Part shown: piece by piece, positions 46,531 to 56,507 of the stretch
How positions within the stretch are numbered: the stretch's first letter is position 1
Layout of the letters: each line of letters begins with the position of its first letter
Assembly (NCBI RefSeq): GCF_009362815.1
Contig: NZ_WHNX01000003.1
Location: forward strand, 124,001 to 188,000
Length of the DNA stretch: 64,000 bases
Source of the DNA: Alkalibaculum sporogenes
GTDB lineage: Bacteria; Bacillota; Clostridia; Eubacteriales; Alkalibacteraceae
Direction of reading: 5' to 3'
Made by a program: the position numbers and the translations under genes
The notes under the pieces: generated by a model
Told to the model about the DNA's origin: nothing
The model's input: the letters and a program-made list of their open reading frames with translations, nothing else
Databases searched by the model: none

Positions 46531-47709
46531 ATGAGAGATGTAGTTATAGTATCTGCGGTTAGAACTCCTATTGGCAGCTTTGGTGGGGTATTTAAATCCC
46601 TATCAGCTGTTGATTTAGGAGCAATCACTGCAAAAGAAGCAATTAAAAGAGCAGGTATAAAAAGTGAAGATATTGATGAAGTTGTATTAGGTAATGTTCT
46701 TTCTGCTGGATTGGGTCAAAATGTGGCAAGACAGGTTGCCATTAAAGCTGGTATTCCTGAAACCGTATCTGCTATGAGTTTAAACAAGGTATGTGGTTCT
46801 GGACTCAGATCAGTAAGTCTTGCAGCTCAAATGATAAAATCAGGAGATGCAGACATTGTATTAGCTGGAGGTACAGAAAGCATGAGTAACTCTCCTTATG
46901 TGCTACCTAAGGAACGATGGGGAGCAAAAATGGGTAATACAATGATAGTAGACACTATGATTAAAGATGGTTTAACTGATGCGTTTACTGACATACACAT
47001 GGGAATTACTGCTGAAAATATTGCAGAACAATATGGAATTTCTAGACAAGAACAAGATGAATTTTCTGCAGCCAGTCAAAATAAAGCTGAGAAAGCGATA
47101 AAAGAAGGTAGATTTACTGAGCAAATTGTTACAGTGTCTATATCACAGAAAAAAGGACAGATTACAAATATTGATACAGATGAATTCCCAAGGTTTGGGA
47201 CGACTCCAGAGTCTTTATCAAAATTAAAACCTGCATTTAAAAAAGATGGAACAGTGACACCAGGAAATGCTTCAGGAATTAACGATGGCGCTGCTATGTT
47301 TATTGTCATGTCAAAAGACAAAGCCTTGGAACTAGGCGTTGAAATTATGGCTACAATAAAAGGATACGCATCAGGTGGAGTAGCACCAGAAGTTATGGGG
47401 TGTGGACCAATTCCTGCAACACAAAAGGCATTAGTAAAGGCAGGTATTACTGTAAAAGATTTAGACCTTGTGGAGGCAAATGAAGCGTTTGCAGCACAAG
47501 CAATAGCTGTTATTAGAGATTTAGAAATTAATCCAGAAATAGTAAATGTAAACGGTGGAGCAATTGCGTTAGGGCATCCAATAGGGGCGTCAGGTGCGAG
47601 GATACTAGTAACATTACTTTACGAAATGAAGGCAAGAAATTGCAAGACGGGTCTTGCAACCCTCTGCATAGGCGGCGGAATGGGAACAACACTGATAGTA
47701 GAAAGATAG
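46531..47709 (+). CDS. thlA: acetyl-CoA acetyltransferase (thiolase)
   Basis: Thiolase of 392 residues: nucleophile Cys in [10 protein letters not shown], His in [17 protein letters not shown], second Cys in LCIGGGMGT. Cleaves acetoacetyl-CoA to two acetyl-CoA at the end of the pathway. Thirteen bases after the dehydrogenase gene. Confidence 0.92.
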   Translation: MRDVVIVSAVRTPIGSFGGVFKSLSAVDLGAITAKEAIKRAGIKSEDIDEVVLGNVLSAGLGQNVARQVAIKAGIPETVSAMSLNKVCGSGLRSVSLAAQMIKSGDADIVLAGGTESMSNSPYVLPKERWGAKMGNTMIVDTMIKDGLTDAFTDIHMGITAENIAEQYGISRQEQDEFSAASQNKAEKAIKEGRFTEQIVTVSISQKKGQITNIDTDEFPRFGTTPESLSKLKPAFKKDGTVTPGNASGINDGAAMFIVMSKDKALELGVEIMATIKGYASGGVAPEVMGCGPIPATQKALVKAGITVKDLDLVEANEAFAAQAIAVIRDLEINPEIVNVNGGAIALGHPIGASGARILVTLLYEMKARNCKTGLATLCIGGGMGTTLIVER

Positions 47710-47729
47710 TAGGTTGAAAGGAGAATACA

Positions 47730-48587
47730 ATGAGTAATCTAGATAATAAAGTTATATTAACAGTAGCAACAACTGGTGCTTGGCCAACAAAAAAAGATAC
47801 ACCTAATATACCACTTCAACCTGAGGAAATAGCAAATGACATTTTAGATTGTTATAATGCAGGTGCAAGTATTGCACATATTCATGTTAGGGACGATGAG
47901 AACAAAGCATCTATGAATTATGAAAAATTTGAAGAAACAGTAAAATTAGTAAGAGAAAAGTGTGACATTGTAGTTAATCTTACAACATCTGGTGGAATAG
48001 GACTATCAGATGAAGTGAGAATTAAACCTTTTTCAGAGTTAAAACCTGAAATCGCGTCTTATGACTGTGGAACGATGAACTGGCAACATACTACTGTCTT
48101 TGAAAATAGCCCTAGATTCCTAGAGAAACTTGGCACGGCTATGCAAGAAGCAAATGTAAAACCAGAAATTGAGATATTTGATGCAGGTATGGTATACAAT
48201 GCTCTTTATTACCTTAAAAAGGGATTTATTAAAGCACCTCTTCACTTTCAGTTTGTACTTGGAGTACCTGGTGGAATGACTGCAACGGTAGAGAATCTAG
48301 TATTCCTTAAGAGCCTATTACCAACTGATTGTACTTGGGGAGCTCTAGGAATAGGAAAGATGCATCTGCCAATTATGTATGCTGCACTAGCTTTAGGTGG
48401 TCATGTAAGAGTGGGAATGGAAGACAATATATTCTATGCAAATAAAGTATTAGCAACATCCAATAGACAGTTTGTCGAAAGAACAAAAAGAATTGTAGTA
48501 GAGATGGGTAAGGAAGTTGCTACTCCACAAGAAACTCGAGAAATTCTTGGACTACAAAATTGGAATGTAAAAGGACATATGAAGTAA
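47730..48587 (+). CDS. BKACE (DUF849) enzyme, probable triacetate acetoacetate-lyase
   Basis: Beta-keto acid cleavage enzyme, 285 residues, zinc-dependent barrel: AHIHVRD (two metal His), NLTTSGG, FDAGMVY, GVPGGM and the Glu in GMEDN. Would react 3,5-dioxohexanoate with acetyl-CoA to give acetoacetate and acetoacetyl-CoA. Pipelines would call it 3-keto-5-aminohexanoate cleavage protein (lysine fermentation), but none of the other lysine-fermentation genes is present. RBS GAAAGGAG. Confidence 0.82.
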   Translation: MSNLDNKVILTVATTGAWPTKKDTPNIPLQPEEIANDILDCYNAGASIAHIHVRDDENKASMNYEKFEETVKLVREKCDIVVNLTTSGGIGLSDEVRIKPFSELKPEIASYDCGTMNWQHTTVFENSPRFLEKLGTAMQEANVKPEIEIFDAGMVYNALYYLKKGFIKAPLHFQFVLGVPGGMTATVENLVFLKSLLPTDCTWGALGIGKMHLPIMYAALALGGHVRVGMEDNIFYANKVLATSNRQFVERTKRIVVEMGKEVATPQETREILGLQNWNVKGHMK

Positions 48588-48648
48588 TAAGGTAATATCA
48601 CGTACTATGTGATAAATATAAATTAATTTAAATGGAGGAATATAAAAA

Positions 48649-49587
48649 ATGGGAAAAAAAGTATTTGTAGATTTAACACATCCTTTTAGTGCAGAGATAC
48701 CACGTTGGCCTTATTTTGCAAAGCCAGTAGTAGATTCTATGCACAGTTTATCAAAAGGCGGTGTTCTTACTCAGAGAATAGATTGTGTTCAACACACTGG
48801 TACACATGCAGATGCACCACGTCACGTTATGGAAACTGAATTTGATGGAAGACGTGCTCGGTACACTCATGAAATGCCTGTTGATGCTTACACAGGTGAT
48901 GCAGTATGCCTTGAAATCGAAGTGGAAAAATGGGGATTAATATTACCAGAACATCTTGAAGATGCTTGCAAGCGTGCAAATATCAAACCAGAAGAATTAG
49001 AAGGAATGGTCGTTTGCTTAAATACAGGTATGCATCGTCAATTTGATGATTCAAAAGATTACTATCATTATTCATGCGGTACAGGAGTTGAAGCGGGAAA
49101 ATGGTTTGTAAAAAACAAAGTTAAATGTGTAGCTATGGATATGCAGGCTCTTGATCATCCTCTTCATACAGCTATGGGTAATAACGGAGCGACTCGTTTA
49201 AACTTAATGGGTGCTTCAGGAAGACCAATAACAGAAGAATACAAAGAACAATTTGGTGAAGAAGCATATGCTGAATTTGATAAAGATGAGTTCATCAGAA
49301 TTCATGGAAAAGAAGCATACGATGCTAAATTTGGTGATTTAGAAGCAATTGGATGTTGGGGTACATGGGAGCCATGCCATAAACAATTGTTAGGTCACGG
49401 TATAGTAGGTGTTGAAAACCTAGGTGGAAATTTAGATAAAGTTTCAGGTAAACGTTTCAGATTTAACTGCTTCCCAATCCGATGGTACATGGGTGACGGC
49501 TCTATGGTTCGTTGTGTTGCAGAAATTGATGAAGATGATGTTAATGACGTACCAGAAAGAACATATACTTACAGTGGATGTATTTAA
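48649..49587 (+). CDS. cyclase-family hydrolase, probable dihydrophloroglucinol cyclohydrolase
   Basis: 312-residue member of the cyclase/kynurenine formamidase family with the metal motif HTGTHADAPRH at about residues 50-60. It is longer than formamidases (about 210 residues), with an inserted segment around 200-260. Expected to open the ring of dihydrophloroglucinol to (S)-3-hydroxy-5-oxohexanoate. Last gene of the sigma-54 operon, followed by a strong terminator. RBS TGGAGG. Codons appear slightly less AT-biased than the neighbours. Confidence 0.82.
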   Translation: MGKKVFVDLTHPFSAEIPRWPYFAKPVVDSMHSLSKGGVLTQRIDCVQHTGTHADAPRHVMETEFDGRRARYTHEMPVDAYTGDAVCLEIEVEKWGLILPEHLEDACKRANIKPEELEGMVVCLNTGMHRQFDDSKDYYHYSCGTGVEAGKWFVKNKVKCVAMDMQALDHPLHTAMGNNGATRLNLMGASGRPITEEYKEQFGEEAYAEFDKDEFIRIHGKEAYDAKFGDLEAIGCWGTWEPCHKQLLGHGIVGVENLGGNLDKVSGKRFRFNCFPIRWYMGDGSMVRCVAEIDEDDVNDVPERTYTYSGCI

Positions 49588-49652
49588 TCACATATAAAAA
49601 ATTAACTCTCAAAACGTAAATCGACTAAATTATTAAAAATACTGACAACTTA

Positions 49653-49716
49653 GGATCTTCATAATCTGTATTAATATAATAAATTTATAAACAGATTATA
49701 GGAGATCCTTTTTTAG
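49653..49716 (+). terminator. terminator of the phloroglucinol operon
   Basis: GGATCTTCATAATCTGT pairs with ACAGATTATAGGAGATCC and is followed by TTTTTT. Confidence 0.88.
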
Positions 49717-49815
49717 TATCACGATGACATTGAAGATAATATCATTTAAAGTTAGATAGGAGTTTTGTTAAATCTTATTCGGAAATAGTATTCATTTATC
49801 TGATAGGATTTTTTT

Positions 49816-49904
49816 ATTGCGAAAACAATGAGATAAGAGGTAGATATGAGACGCTTTGGGGTAGTCTGTTAAATGTAGAGAAACTTGCAAAACGTGTTTC
49901 TTAT
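49816..49904 (+). repeat. terminator-associated repeat, diverged copy
   Basis: ATTGCGAAAACAATGAGATA at the start and GTAGAGAAACTTGCAAAACG near the end, after a T-tract at 49809-49815. A weak stem AAATCTTAT/ATAGGATTT precedes it. Same family as 42831-42922. Confidence 0.6.
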
Positions 49905-49927
49905 CAATAATTAGCACGAAATCTAAA

Positions 49928-49969
49928 TTGACAAAGTATCTACAAAAGCTATATACTGTTGGTATACCA
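49928..49969 (+). promoter_or_regulatory. sigma-A promoter with TGGTATACCA operator
   Basis: TTGACA (49928), 18 bases, TATACT (49952-49957), then TGGTATACCA at 49960-49969 over the start point. Precedes the TauE/SafE permease. Confidence 0.8.
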
Positions 49970-50017
49970 CATGACTTAAATGTGTAAATAGTACATAAAT
50001 TACAAGGAGGTTTATCT

Positions 50018-50776
50018 ATGAGTGACTTTATTAATAGTATAGATCTCACATTGATTCAATGGATATTACTAATAATTTCAGCTATATTTGTCGGTTTATC
50101 TAAAACAAGTATCAGTGCATTTTTAATGATTGTTATACCAATTATTGCAAGTGTATTCGGTGGCAAAGAATCTACAGGCATAATATTACCTATGCTTATT
50201 GTAGGGGATGTTTTTGCTTTATACTATTATAATCGCCATGCAGATTGGAAAGATGTTATTAAATTATTGCCATGGACGGCAATAGGACTTGGATTAGGCA
50301 TTTTTGTTGGTAATTTTATTAATGATCAGACTTTTATATCTATAATTGCTATATCAATAATGCTATGCTTGATAATATTGATATATTGTGAAGTAAAAGG
50401 TGACAAGCTTATAGTTCCAAAGGGGTTTTGGTTTCATGGTTTTGCTGGTATACTCACAGGATTTACATCTATGATTGGAAATGCAGCAGGTCCAATTTTT
50501 AGCGTGTATTTGTTATCATTGGGATTTAATAAAAATAAATTTCTCGGCACTACAGCTTGGTTTTTCTTTATCGTGAATATTTCAAAGATACCTTTGCAGG
50601 TAATTTTCTGGCATAATATATCCTTAAATAATGCTATGTTTACTGCCATATTGATCCCAGCAATTGCCTTTGGTGCAGTGATTGGATCTTTTCTTATAAA
50701 GAAAATTAATGAAAAATTATTTAAGTATGCAATTATAATGATGACAGCTATTGTGGCTATTAAGCTATTGATCTAA
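50018..50776 (+). CDS. TauE/SafE family permease
   Basis: 252 residues, about eight membrane segments. Family signature around ISAIFVGLSKTSISAF and GFTSMIGNAAGPIF. Members export or import organosulfonates, sulfite or carboxylates. The operator and position between ring-reduction genes and the transhydroxylase suggest uptake of a phenolic acid or export of an organic product (inference). RBS AAGGAGG, ATG. Confidence 0.8.
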   Translation: MSDFINSIDLTLIQWILLIISAIFVGLSKTSISAFLMIVIPIIASVFGGKESTGIILPMLIVGDVFALYYYNRHADWKDVIKLLPWTAIGLGLGIFVGNFINDQTFISIIAISIMLCLIILIYCEVKGDKLIVPKGFWFHGFAGILTGFTSMIGNAAGPIFSVYLLSLGFNKNKFLGTTAWFFFIVNISKIPLQVIFWHNISLNNAMFTAILIPAIAFGAVIGSFLIKKINEKLFKYAIIMMTAIVAIKLLI

Positions 50777-50936
50777 GCTTTTTGTATTTTATACTTCGTG
50801 TATAATTTGAATAAGAAATTTTATTCCCAATTAATATGATAATATCAAGAGTTATAGGGGTTTGTATTTAATAAATATAATGTAGATTTATGCATTATGA
50901 TGGAATAGTAGAGTATATTATATGGTATCTCTTTCA

Positions 50937-50985
50937 TTGACAAATGAAATGATAAACCGTATACTAAATATAGTTGGTATACCAA
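50937..50985 (+). promoter_or_regulatory. sigma-A promoter with TTGGTATACCAA operator
   Basis: TTGACA (50937), 17 bases, TATACT (50960-50965), and the perfect palindrome TTGGTATACCAA at 50974-50985, just downstream of the expected start. Controls athL-bthL. Confidence 0.82.
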
Positions 50986-51059
50986 AGGTATATAATTTAT
51001 TTTTCTAGCTATAATAATTACATTTGAATTAATTGAAATCTAAAAGGAGTGATTTAAAA

Positions 51060-54050
51060 ATGATGGTTTTTGAAAGATTTATCCCATTCAAAAGGTTAAT
51101 TGTATCAATTATACTTCTTGGATTAAGTATTGTTATGAACCTTGAAAGACGAATATTTTCTCATATCGCAGAAAGGTTTAAGGAAAAAAATATGATAGTA
51201 CAAATCAAACTAAGAGACAATTCCTTAGGTCGATACTACATATTTAAAGACGGAAAGGTTAAATCAAAAGGTGGGTTACATGAAAAGCCTGATGTTATTA
51301 TGTCTTATGAGTCACCTGGAGTTATGCTTAGAGTCATGTCACCATTTAGAAGTCAATTAGAGTTTGTAAGTGCGTGTAAAGCATGTCAACTAGAAATGTG
51401 GGGTCCTGATGAACTATCTAATTGGTTTGCTATGACACTAAATATGCTATTAACTGTAGGCACTAAATACGGAACAGATATGGGCAAAGGTGTTATGCGC
51501 TATACGAATAATACCAATGGTGGTCCAGTATTTGTCTACGTAAAGGCAGGAAAAATTATACGAATTACACCTATAGATTTCGATGATAAAGACGCAGATC
51601 CTTGGACGATTAAAGCTAAAGGCAAAAGTTTTACTCCACCCAAAAAGACAACTGTTAGTCCTCATACTATGGCATGGAAATCTATGATCTATTCTCCTGA
51701 TCGTATTAAGTATCCTATGAAAAGGGTAGATTTCGATCCAAATGGAGAGAGAAACCCTCAAAATAGAGGTGTTTCAGGATATGAAAGAATAAGTTGGGAT
51801 GAAGCTCTTGATATAGTAGCAGGGGAAATAAAGAGAGTGAAAAAAGACCATGGTCCAGGGGCAATTATGAATGGAAGTGGATCTCATCATACCTGGGGTG
51901 CATTAGGATACTGGCTAGGAGCGAGAATAAGGTTTTTTAATACCATTGGATGGACACCAATTGCTCACAATCCAGATAGTTGGGAAGGTTGGTTTTGGGG
52001 TGCGACTCATCACTGGGGACATAGTTCTCGAAATGGTGGAGGGGAAGCTTATAGCACAGTAGAAGACTGTATGCAAAACTCTGAAATGGTTGTTTTCTGG
52101 TCTAGTGATCCTGAGTCTACTAGTGGAGTTTACGGTGCATCTGAAGGAACAATTAGACGTATGTGGTTAAAAGAACTAGGAATAAAAATGGTACATATTG
52201 ATCCATTCTACAATCATACTGCAGCTTTGATGGGTGGAAAATGGATTGCACCAAAAGTTGGTACAGATAGTGCCATGATTTTAGCTATTGCATATGTATG
52301 GATAACAGAAGATTTATATGATAAGGAATATGTAGCTACTCGTACGATAGGGTTTGATATATGGAAAGATTATATCCTTGGCGGAGATGATGGTATTCTT
52401 AAGACTCCAGAGTGGCAAGAGACAGAGACTGGAGTGCCAGCTAAAGATGTTCGCGCATTAGCTAGAGAATGGGGAACGAAAAAAACATATCTAACCGCAG
52501 GTGGTATTACTGGTTTTGGTGGAGCATGTCGAACAGCTACTGGAACAGATTGGGCAAGAGGTGTAGTGTGTTTAATGGGAATGCAAGGTATGGGTAAACC
52601 TGGCGTAAATATGGGAGGTGTACAACAAGGTACTCCTGTAGATACGAGATTCTATTTTCCTGGTTACGCTGAAGGCAGCATGTCGGGAGATTTTACAGGT
52701 CCTGGTCATGGTACTACATTGTATCAAAGGATGCCACAGCTACCTTCTGTAAATACAGTCAAACAAGTAGTGCCACGTTTGCGTATACCGGAAGCAGTAA
52801 TCGACGGAAAGACATCAGGGTACTCTACAGATCCTATGTCTATTGAAGGTCAATTTTTTGAATATAAATATCCTGCTCCAGGTCATTCGCCTGTAAAGAT
52901 GTATTATAAATACGGTGGATCACATTTTGGAACTATGCCTGATACAAATAGGTATGTAAATATGTATCGAACAGATAGCTTGGAATTTGTTGTAAATCAA
53001 TCTATTTGGCATGAAGGAGAGTCAAAGTTTGCAGATGTAATATTACCTGCATGTACAAACTTCGAACGTTTTGATATCAGTGAATTTGCGAACTGTGGTG
53101 GTTATATATTTAACTCTTTTACACAAGTGAATAATAGAGTAGCTGTTATGCAACATAAATGTATCGAACCTATTGGTGAGTCTAAATCAGATATCGAAAT
53201 ATTCTTAGAAATATCGAAAAGATTAGAATTAGCAAATCCGTTTTCTGAAGGTCATAGCGAATTTGACTGGTGCAAACGTTTCTTTGATGCAACAGATTTA
53301 AAAACTAAAATATCTTGGAAGAAGTTCTTAAAAAGAGGATATTATGTAATACCGCCTACTACAGAAGAGAGTAGAGATCCTGTATCTATGAGATGGTTTG
53401 CTGAGGGAAAAGAAAAAGATACACCTGAGTTAACACCTCTTCCAGGAGATTATACTGAAGAGTATAGGAAAGGATTACAAACCCAATCTGGTAAAATAGA
53501 ATTTGAATCGTCTAGCTTAAAGCGTTTCGATCCAGACGATCCAGACAGACTTCCAATAATGAAATACGTTGCTTCATGGGAAGGACCTAGTACAAAGGAA
53601 CTTTACGACAAATATCCCCTACAACTAATGTCGCCTCATCCTAGATATACTTTCCATACCCAAAGTGATGGGAAAGAAAGTACCATTAATGATATTTCTG
53701 AACATCGTGCACTTATTGATGGATACTACTATTGGATTGCTCGAATTAATGCAAGTGATGCAAAGGCTAGAGGTATCAAAGAAAATGATTTAGTGAAATT
53801 ATATAACGATAGAGGTGCTGTTATTTGTGCAGCAAAATTAACTGAAAGAGTACCACCAGGAACCGTTCATTCTTATGAATCTTCGGCAAAATACGATCCT
53901 GTTGGAGAACCTGGCAAATCAGCAGACCGTGGTGGTTGTATCAATCAATTAACCCCTAGTCGAATGATAATAAAAAAATCCCACGGAGCAGGCTATATGT
54001 CTTGTCTAATTGAAGTGAAAAAATGGGATGGTAAGGAGGTGGCAATATGA
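51060..54050 (+). CDS. athL: pyrogallol-phloroglucinol transhydroxylase large subunit with N-terminal SCP2-like extension
   Basis: Molybdenum bis-MGD enzyme of the DMSO reductase family, converting pyrogallol to phloroglucinol with 1,2,3,5-tetrahydroxybenzene as cosubstrate. From about residue 145 the protein follows the Pelobacter acidigallici large subunit closely: [16 protein letters not shown]-like segment, GSHHTWG (active-site His), HNPDSWEGW with the Mo-ligand Ser and neighbouring Asp, and the C-terminal [11 protein letters not shown]. It is 996 residues, against about 875 there. The extra N-terminus has a hydrophobic helix ([14 protein letters not shown]) and an SCP2-like fold ([38 protein letters not shown]). 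ATG at 51060 behind AAAGGAGTG. Overlaps bthL by 4 bases. Confidence 0.9.
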   Translation: MMVFERFIPFKRLIVSIILLGLSIVMNLERRIFSHIAERFKEKNMIVQIKLRDNSLGRYYIFKDGKVKSKGGLHEKPDVIMSYESPGVMLRVMSPFRSQLEFVSACKACQLEMWGPDELSNWFAMTLNMLLTVGTKYGTDMGKGVMRYTNNTNGGPVFVYVKAGKIIRITPIDFDDKDADPWTIKAKGKSFTPPKKTTVSPHTMAWKSMIYSPDRIKYPMKRVDFDPNGERNPQNRGVSGYERISWDEALDIVAGEIKRVKKDHGPGAIMNGSGSHHTWGALGYWLGARIRFFNTIGWTPIAHNPDSWEGWFWGATHHWGHSSRNGGGEAYSTVEDCMQNSEMVVFWSSDPESTSGVYGASEGTIRRMWLKELGIKMVHIDPFYNHTAALMGGKWIAPKVGTDSAMILAIAYVWITEDLYDKEYVATRTIGFDIWKDYILGGDDGILKTPEWQETETGVPAKDVRALAREWGTKKTYLTAGGITGFGGACRTATGTDWARGVVCLMGMQGMGKPGVNMGGVQQGTPVDTRFYFPGYAEGSMSGDFTGPGHGTTLYQRMPQLPSVNTVKQVVPRLRIPEAVIDGKTSGYSTDPMSIEGQFFEYKYPAPGHSPVKMYYKYGGSHFGTMPDTNRYVNMYRTDSLEFVVNQSIWHEGESKFADVILPACTNFERFDISEFANCGGYIFNSFTQVNNRVAVMQHKCIEPIGESKSDIEIFLEISKRLELANPFSEGHSEFDWCKRFFDATDLKTKISWKKFLKRGYYVIPPTTEESRDPVSMRWFAEGKEKDTPELTPLPGDYTEEYRKGLQTQSGKIEFESSSLKRFDPDDPDRLPIMKYVASWEGPSTKELYDKYPLQLMSPHPRYTFHTQSDGKESTINDISEHRALIDGYYYWIARINASDAKARGIKENDLVKLYNDRGAVICAAKLTERVPPGTVHSYESSAKYDPVGEPGKSADRGGCINQLTPSRMIIKKSHGAGYMSCLIEVKKWDGKEVAI

Positions 54051-54886
54051 AAACATGGCATATGATTATTGACGTTGAAAAATGTGAAGATTGTAATAAT
54101 TGTCTTTTAGCATGTAAAGATGAATATGTAAATAACGAATGGAAGGGATACTCAAAACCCCAACCAAATCTAGGTCAAAAGTGGATCAATGTACAAAGAA
54201 AAGAAAGGGGTACATTCCCTTTAATTGACGTAGCATATAGACCTACACCGTGTATGAACTGCGATGATGCCCCTTGTATAAAAGCGTCAAAAGGATGCGC
54301 TTCCAAGAGATCTGATGGGATTGTAATTATAGATCCTGAAAAATCAAAAGGTAGAGAAGATCTAGTTAAATCTTGTCCCTATGATGTTATATGGTGGAAT
54401 GCTGAATTAAATATTCCTCAAAAGTGTACATTTTGTGCTCATCTAAAGGATGAAGGCTGGAAAGAACCAAGATGTGTTCAAGTATGTCCTACAGGGGCTT
54501 TACGAATAGAAAATTTAACAGATGAAGAGTTTAGTCAAATAATAGAAAATGAGAAGCTAGAAGTACTTCACAAAGAACTAAAAACTTCTCCAAGAGTATA
54601 TTACAAGAATCTATACCGTTTTGAAAAGTGTTTCATAGTAGGAAGTGTAAGTATAAAGAAGGACGGCATTGTCGATTGTGCTGAAGATGCAAGAGTAGTG
54701 TTGTATAAAGAAAAAGTCAAGATTGAAGAATCAATAACAGATAATTACGGAGATTTCAAATTTGATAAATTAGATGAAGATAGTGGAGAATATACATTAG
54801 AAGTATCTTATAAAGATAAAAAAAGTAAAACTATAACAGTTAATGTAGCGAAAAGTATTAATGTTGGAGAAATTTTATTTGATTAG
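54047..54886 (+). CDS. bthL: transhydroxylase iron-sulfur small subunit
   Basis: 279 residues. N-terminal ferredoxin-like domain with cluster cysteines C13, C16, C19 and C23 in [11 protein letters not shown], then [15 protein letters not shown] and [11 protein letters not shown]...CVQVCP, for three [4Fe-4S] clusters. The C-terminal 80 residues (from about KNLYRFEK) form the transthyretin/Cna-B-like beta barrel known from the Pelobacter subunit. Its start overlaps athL's stop. Confidence 0.92.
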   Translation: MKTWHMIIDVEKCEDCNNCLLACKDEYVNNEWKGYSKPQPNLGQKWINVQRKERGTFPLIDVAYRPTPCMNCDDAPCIKASKGCASKRSDGIVIIDPEKSKGREDLVKSCPYDVIWWNAELNIPQKCTFCAHLKDEGWKEPRCVQVCPTGALRIENLTDEEFSQIIENEKLEVLHKELKTSPRVYYKNLYRFEKCFIVGSVSIKKDGIVDCAEDARVVLYKEKVKIEESITDNYGDFKFDKLDEDSGEYTLEVSYKDKKSKTITVNVAKSINVGEILFD

Positions 54887-55043
54887 GATATATATAACTT
54901 AATATTATCTTTAAGAATAACCCTATACAAAAGATATTAATTATTACTCAACCAGATTTTTAGGTTAGTGTAATAAAACCTGTTGCACAACAAATTGATT
55001 ATCTGATATGCTATGTAACAGCATAATAGTAACAAGATTGAAT

Positions 55044-55150
55044 GGTATTTACCCGGTCAGGGTTGGCGAGGCTTGTAGCGGTTGAAAGAACCAGAAGCCC
55101 CTTCAACCTACGACGGGAGTTTTAGTGCCTATTAATGCGGGATAAATACC
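55044..55150 (-). repeat. IS605/TnpB-end-like element, copy A
   Basis: Bounded by GGTATTTACCC and GGGATAAATACC, an inverted pair. Inside, the sense strand reads GCGGTTGAAAGAACCAGAAG then CCCCTTCAACC and GGGAGTTTTAGTGCC, resembling the 3' RNA end of IS605-type tnpB elements. No ORF. An inverted, diverged copy is at 57831-57935. The strand given is arbitrary. Confidence 0.45.
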
Positions 55151-55237
55151 TTATATTTATAATACTAGATATATAAAAGATAGAAGAATTAATAATAAAT
55201 AAAAGTAAAATAAAAATAACTAGAGAGGTGGAATACA

Positions 55238-56143
55238 ATGAGCAATTTAAATTCTTTAAATATGAGCATTGCGCAAATACGATATTTTATTAAAGTTGTG
55301 GAGTGTAATAGTTTTACAAAAGCTTCTCAACAGTTAAATATGTCACAATCCTCTATTAGTAAGAATATATCCTCTCTAGAACAAACTTTAGAATTACAAC
55401 TCTTTATTCGTGAGAATAAAAGAATCATAATTACAGAGGCAGGAATCTATCTATATAAAGAATTTAAAGAAGCTATAAAAAAAATTGACCAGGCTATTGA
55501 CGAATCACATATTTTACAAGGTGGATACTCTAATAATTTAACAATTGGTGGACTAGATGCACATAGACCAGATGCCTTTGTTCTTCCACTTGTAAAGAAA
55601 TTTAAAAAAGTCTATAAAAATATTTCAATTCAAGTAGAAAATTGGTCGGTGCAGGACGTACGCCATAAACTTATTGATGGTGAGTTGGATATTATTTTTA
55701 CTGTTTTGTACGATGTTGAGCAATTAAACAAAGAAATTTTTGATTATAAAGTTGTAGCAGAATGTACTCTGAGCGTAGGTATGTTAGAAACTAATCCATT
55801 ATGTGAAAAATCTGAAATAACTATTTTAGATTTAAAAGACTCTCATTTTGTATCGATTTCACCACAATATACGCCTAGCTATAATCACCTATTAAAAGAA
55901 ATTTGCACGTCACATGGATTTCAACCAAAGATTACATATTATACATCAAGTGCCAATTCGCTAATTTCTAATCTTCGTAATAACAAAGAAGTTTTTATCT
56001 GTGATGAATTTTATAGAGACTATTTGAATAAGTCTGTCTGTTGGAAACCTTTGAAAGGAACGATTAGTGGAATTGCTGTAGCTTGGAAAAAGGATAATAA
56101 GAAAAAAAGTGTTAGGCTATTCATAGACTCTATAAATCTTTGA
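55238..56143 (+). CDS. LysR-family transcriptional regulator
   Basis: 301 residues. N-terminal winged helix with FIKVVECNSFTKASQQLNMSQSSISKNISSLE, and a C-terminal LysR substrate domain (about 95-295). It lies downstream of bthL and upstream of the methyltransferase genes, so it may sense a phenolic and control the following unit. No clear T-N11-A box was fixed. RBS AGAGGTGG, ATG start. Confidence 0.88.
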   Translation: MSNLNSLNMSIAQIRYFIKVVECNSFTKASQQLNMSQSSISKNISSLEQTLELQLFIRENKRIIITEAGIYLYKEFKEAIKKIDQAIDESHILQGGYSNNLTIGGLDAHRPDAFVLPLVKKFKKVYKNISIQVENWSVQDVRHKLIDGELDIIFTVLYDVEQLNKEIFDYKVVAECTLSVGMLETNPLCEKSEITILDLKDSHFVSISPQYTPSYNHLLKEICTSHGFQPKITYYTSSANSLISNLRNNKEVFICDEFYRDYLNKSVCWKPLKGTISGIAVAWKKDNKKKSVRLFIDSINL

Positions 56144-56243
56144 TTTTTATCCCGCATTAACAAGCACTCTTACTGAATAAAGTTTCACTAAAAGTTGTTT
56201 TCTATTAAAAATACAGTGTGAATAAATTTGACCAAATGGTCAA

Positions 56244-56275
56244 AGCTATGTGTACTAAAACATAGCTATTTTTTT
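56244..56275 (+). terminator. terminator after the LysR gene
   Basis: AGCTATGT pairs with ACATAGCT around an 8-base loop and is followed by ATTTTTTT. The remaining gap to 56507 holds the palindrome CATTCCATTTTGGAATG at 56390-56406, a possible operator for the methyltransferase unit, and a repeat end at 56153. Confidence 0.8.
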
Positions 56276-56507
56276 ATTTACAACAATATGGTAATTGAAA
56301 CAATTTATAATATTACTAAAAGATTGAATTCTAAGGAAAATACTAAGTTAATGATTCACTATCTATAAACGCGCCAACTAATAAAAATGCATTCCATTTT
56401 GGAATGACATGATGAAATTTTCTCGCTGTAATAAGAGCATAAAATATTGTAACATTAATAAGTAAATCAAATTTATAGTTATTAAATACTACGAGGATGG
56501 TGCAAAA

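Noticed and set aside
47730-48587. Lysine fermentation operon (3-keto-5-aminohexanoate cleavage protein plus CoA-transferase)
   Set aside because: No lysine aminomutase, 3,5-diaminohexanoate dehydrogenase or 3-aminobutyryl-CoA ammonia-lyase genes accompany it. The SDR, cyclase and transhydroxylase neighbours fit phloroglucinol.
48649-49587. Kynurenine formamidase
   Set aside because: It has the family's HTGTHADAPRH motif, but is about 100 residues longer and has no tryptophan-degradation genes nearby.
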